Part shown: piece after piece, positions 63,169 through 64,000 of the stretch
Layout of the letters: every line of letters begins with the position of its first letter
Numbering within the stretch: the stretch's first letter is position 1
NCBI RefSeq assembly: GCF_014652535.1
Contig: NZ_BMYZ01000003.1
Location: 1 to 64,000, forward strand
Reading direction: 5' to 3'
Source: Cellvibrio zantedeschiae
GTDB taxonomy: Bacteria > Pseudomonadota > Gammaproteobacteria > Pseudomonadales > Cellvibrionaceae
Length of the DNA stretch: 64,000 nt
The notes under the pieces: model-generated
What the model saw: the letters and a program-made list of their open reading frames with translations, nothing else
Told to the model about the DNA's origin: nothing
Databases searched by the model: none
Program-made: the position numbers and the translations under genes

Positions 63169-64000
63169 TCAGTGGGAAAGCGCTGATTTAACAGCAGAAG
63201 CAATTGCTAGAGCTGATTGGGGCTTCTGTAACCATTGAACGCCAGAAAACATAGATGTCCTTCGATTTGACATACGCTCTGCATCCAGATTGGCTGAAAT
63301 AACAATAATAGGAATATCTTTGGTGACCGCATCGCTGCGCAATTGTCGAATTAAATCAAGGCCACTCATATCAGGTAATTCAATATCCATAGTCATAGCT
63401 TGATAAGCGTAAAGCGCTAAACGCTCCAATGCGGCTTGCCCTGAATAAGCAATGTCGACGCGATAATTTTTTCCACGCAAAATAGTAGCAAAGAGTTCCG
63501 CAACTTCTGGATCATCTTCCACCACTAATAAACGTTCACCAGTTGCAAGGCGATGACTGTCTGACTGATGATTTTGATGTGGAGACTCTTCGGTAGGTAT
63601 ATCAAAATAAAATTGCGAACCTTTTATGCCATCGGAAAAGAAACCAATTTTCCCACCCATGCGCTCAATAATTTCTTTGCAGATAGCCAGCCCCAAACCA
63701 GTTCCGCCTTTTTGACGCGTGTCGGATGAATCTGCCTGCGAGAATTTTTGGAATATGCGACCGCGAAATTCTTCTGGAATACCAGGGCCTTTATCGATTA
63801 CTGATACGCGTACAGTGTTGTAGAAATATTCAATGCGCAGTTCTATAACTTCTGCGGGTGGAGAAAATTTTGCGGCGTTGGATAAAAAATTGGCGAGCAC
63901 TTGCTGCAAACGTTGAGCATCCACATTTACACGCAGATCATCACGCACCTGGCTAACGAGTTTGAATTTAACATTGTACTGCGCTGCGTAAGCAGCATTT
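63169..64000 (-). CDS. Hybrid histidine kinase, partial (C-terminal HATPase + receiver)
   Basis: The gene runs off the right edge; only the last 277 codons are visible. They hold the end of the dimerisation domain, a HATPase domain (QVLANFLSNAAKFSPPAEVI, VIDKGPGIPEEFRG, QKGGTGLGLAICKEIIERMGG) and a C-terminal receiver with DDPEVAELFATIL, Asp in AMTMDIELPDMSG and IIVISANLDAERM. The reading frame is open back to base 64000 (an AAYAAQYNVKFKLVSQV stretch precedes the HATPase), so no internal start is used. First visible gene of the kinase cluster. Confidence 0.9.
   Translation of the reverse strand, partial: NAAYAAQYNVKFKLVSQVRDDLRVNVDAQRLQQVLANFLSNAAKFSPPAEVIELRIEYFYNTVRVSVIDKGPGIPEEFRGRIFQKFSQADSSDTRQKGGTGLGLAICKEIIERMGGKIGFFSDGIKGSQFYFDIPTEESPHQNHQSDSHRLATGERLLVVEDDPEVAELFATILRGKNYRVDIAYSGQAALERLALYAYQAMTMDIELPDMSGLDLIRQLRSDAVTKDIPIIVISANLDAERMSNRRTSMFSGVQWLQKPQSALAIASAVKSALSH

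Overview
The window looks like a chromosomal segment of a Cellvibrio-like gammaproteobacterium (Cellvibrionaceae). The main signs are polyserine linkers in an exported lipoprotein, several polysaccharide-degrading enzymes (GH55-like, GH105, GH3), TonB/ECF-sigma signalling, and pseudomonad-like housekeeping arrangements (fur/bamE divergent, grpE-dnaK-dnaJ, ilvI-ilvH and ilvC-pssA). This placement is inference from gene content and protein style; no 16S gene is present. Two tandem promoters with GC-rich discriminators at the left edge fire leftwards and look like those of an rRNA operon lying outside the window.

Layout. 0.3-3.3 kb: pssA and ilvC (minus) with divergent ilvY. 3.3-16.3 kb: an accessory block with a DNA glycosylase, a HEXXH lipoprotein, a frameshifted winged-helix regulator, a DUF72 protein, a beta-lactamase-fold lipoprotein that has lost its catalytic serine, an ECF sigma/FecR/TonB-receptor trio and a lipoprotein. 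16.5-19.1 kb: ilvI-ilvH behind a structured leader. The ilvIH and ilvC-pssA halves of an operon usual in pseudomonads are therefore about 14 kb apart. 19.3-21.3 kb: glutathione-dependent formaldehyde detoxification (frmA-fghA). 21.4-25.2 kb: MFS transporter, Gfo/Idh/MocA oxidoreductase and TIM-barrel isomerase, probably for a sugar or sugar derivative. 25.5-29.3 kb: envelope proteins and a PAP2 phosphatase. 29.5-37.6 kb: GH55-like protein, MarR regulator, aminotransferase, membrane proteins and GH105.

37.6-40.2 kb is a repeat-rich accessory island with a GIY-YIG gene inside 40-bp inverted repeats and an orphan SIR2-like gene. 40.3-44.5 kb is the heat-shock operon with two sigma-32-like promoters. 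44.6-47.3 kb is a GH3 enzyme. 47.5-55.7 kb holds recN (with a LexA box), an S9 peptidase, an NTF2-like protein, fur, bamE and a GGDEF-EAL protein. 55.8-64 kb is a signalling cluster: an HD-GYP phosphodiesterase, four histidine kinases with nearly identical catalytic cores (one cut by the window edge) and a single-domain receiver.

The most unusual item is a dispersed repeat (copies near 24.0, 36.4, 37.9 and 38.9 kb). Its full-length copies share an outer stem and two inner hairpins with TCC loops, and the paired arms change together between copies, which points to selection on folded structure rather than sequence. Next in interest are the inverted-repeat-bracketed GIY-YIG gene, the structured leader of ilvI, the SIR2 orphan, the pseudo-hydrolase beside the ECF sigma system, and paired 14-bp GCGC-centred operators upstream of the GH55-like gene.
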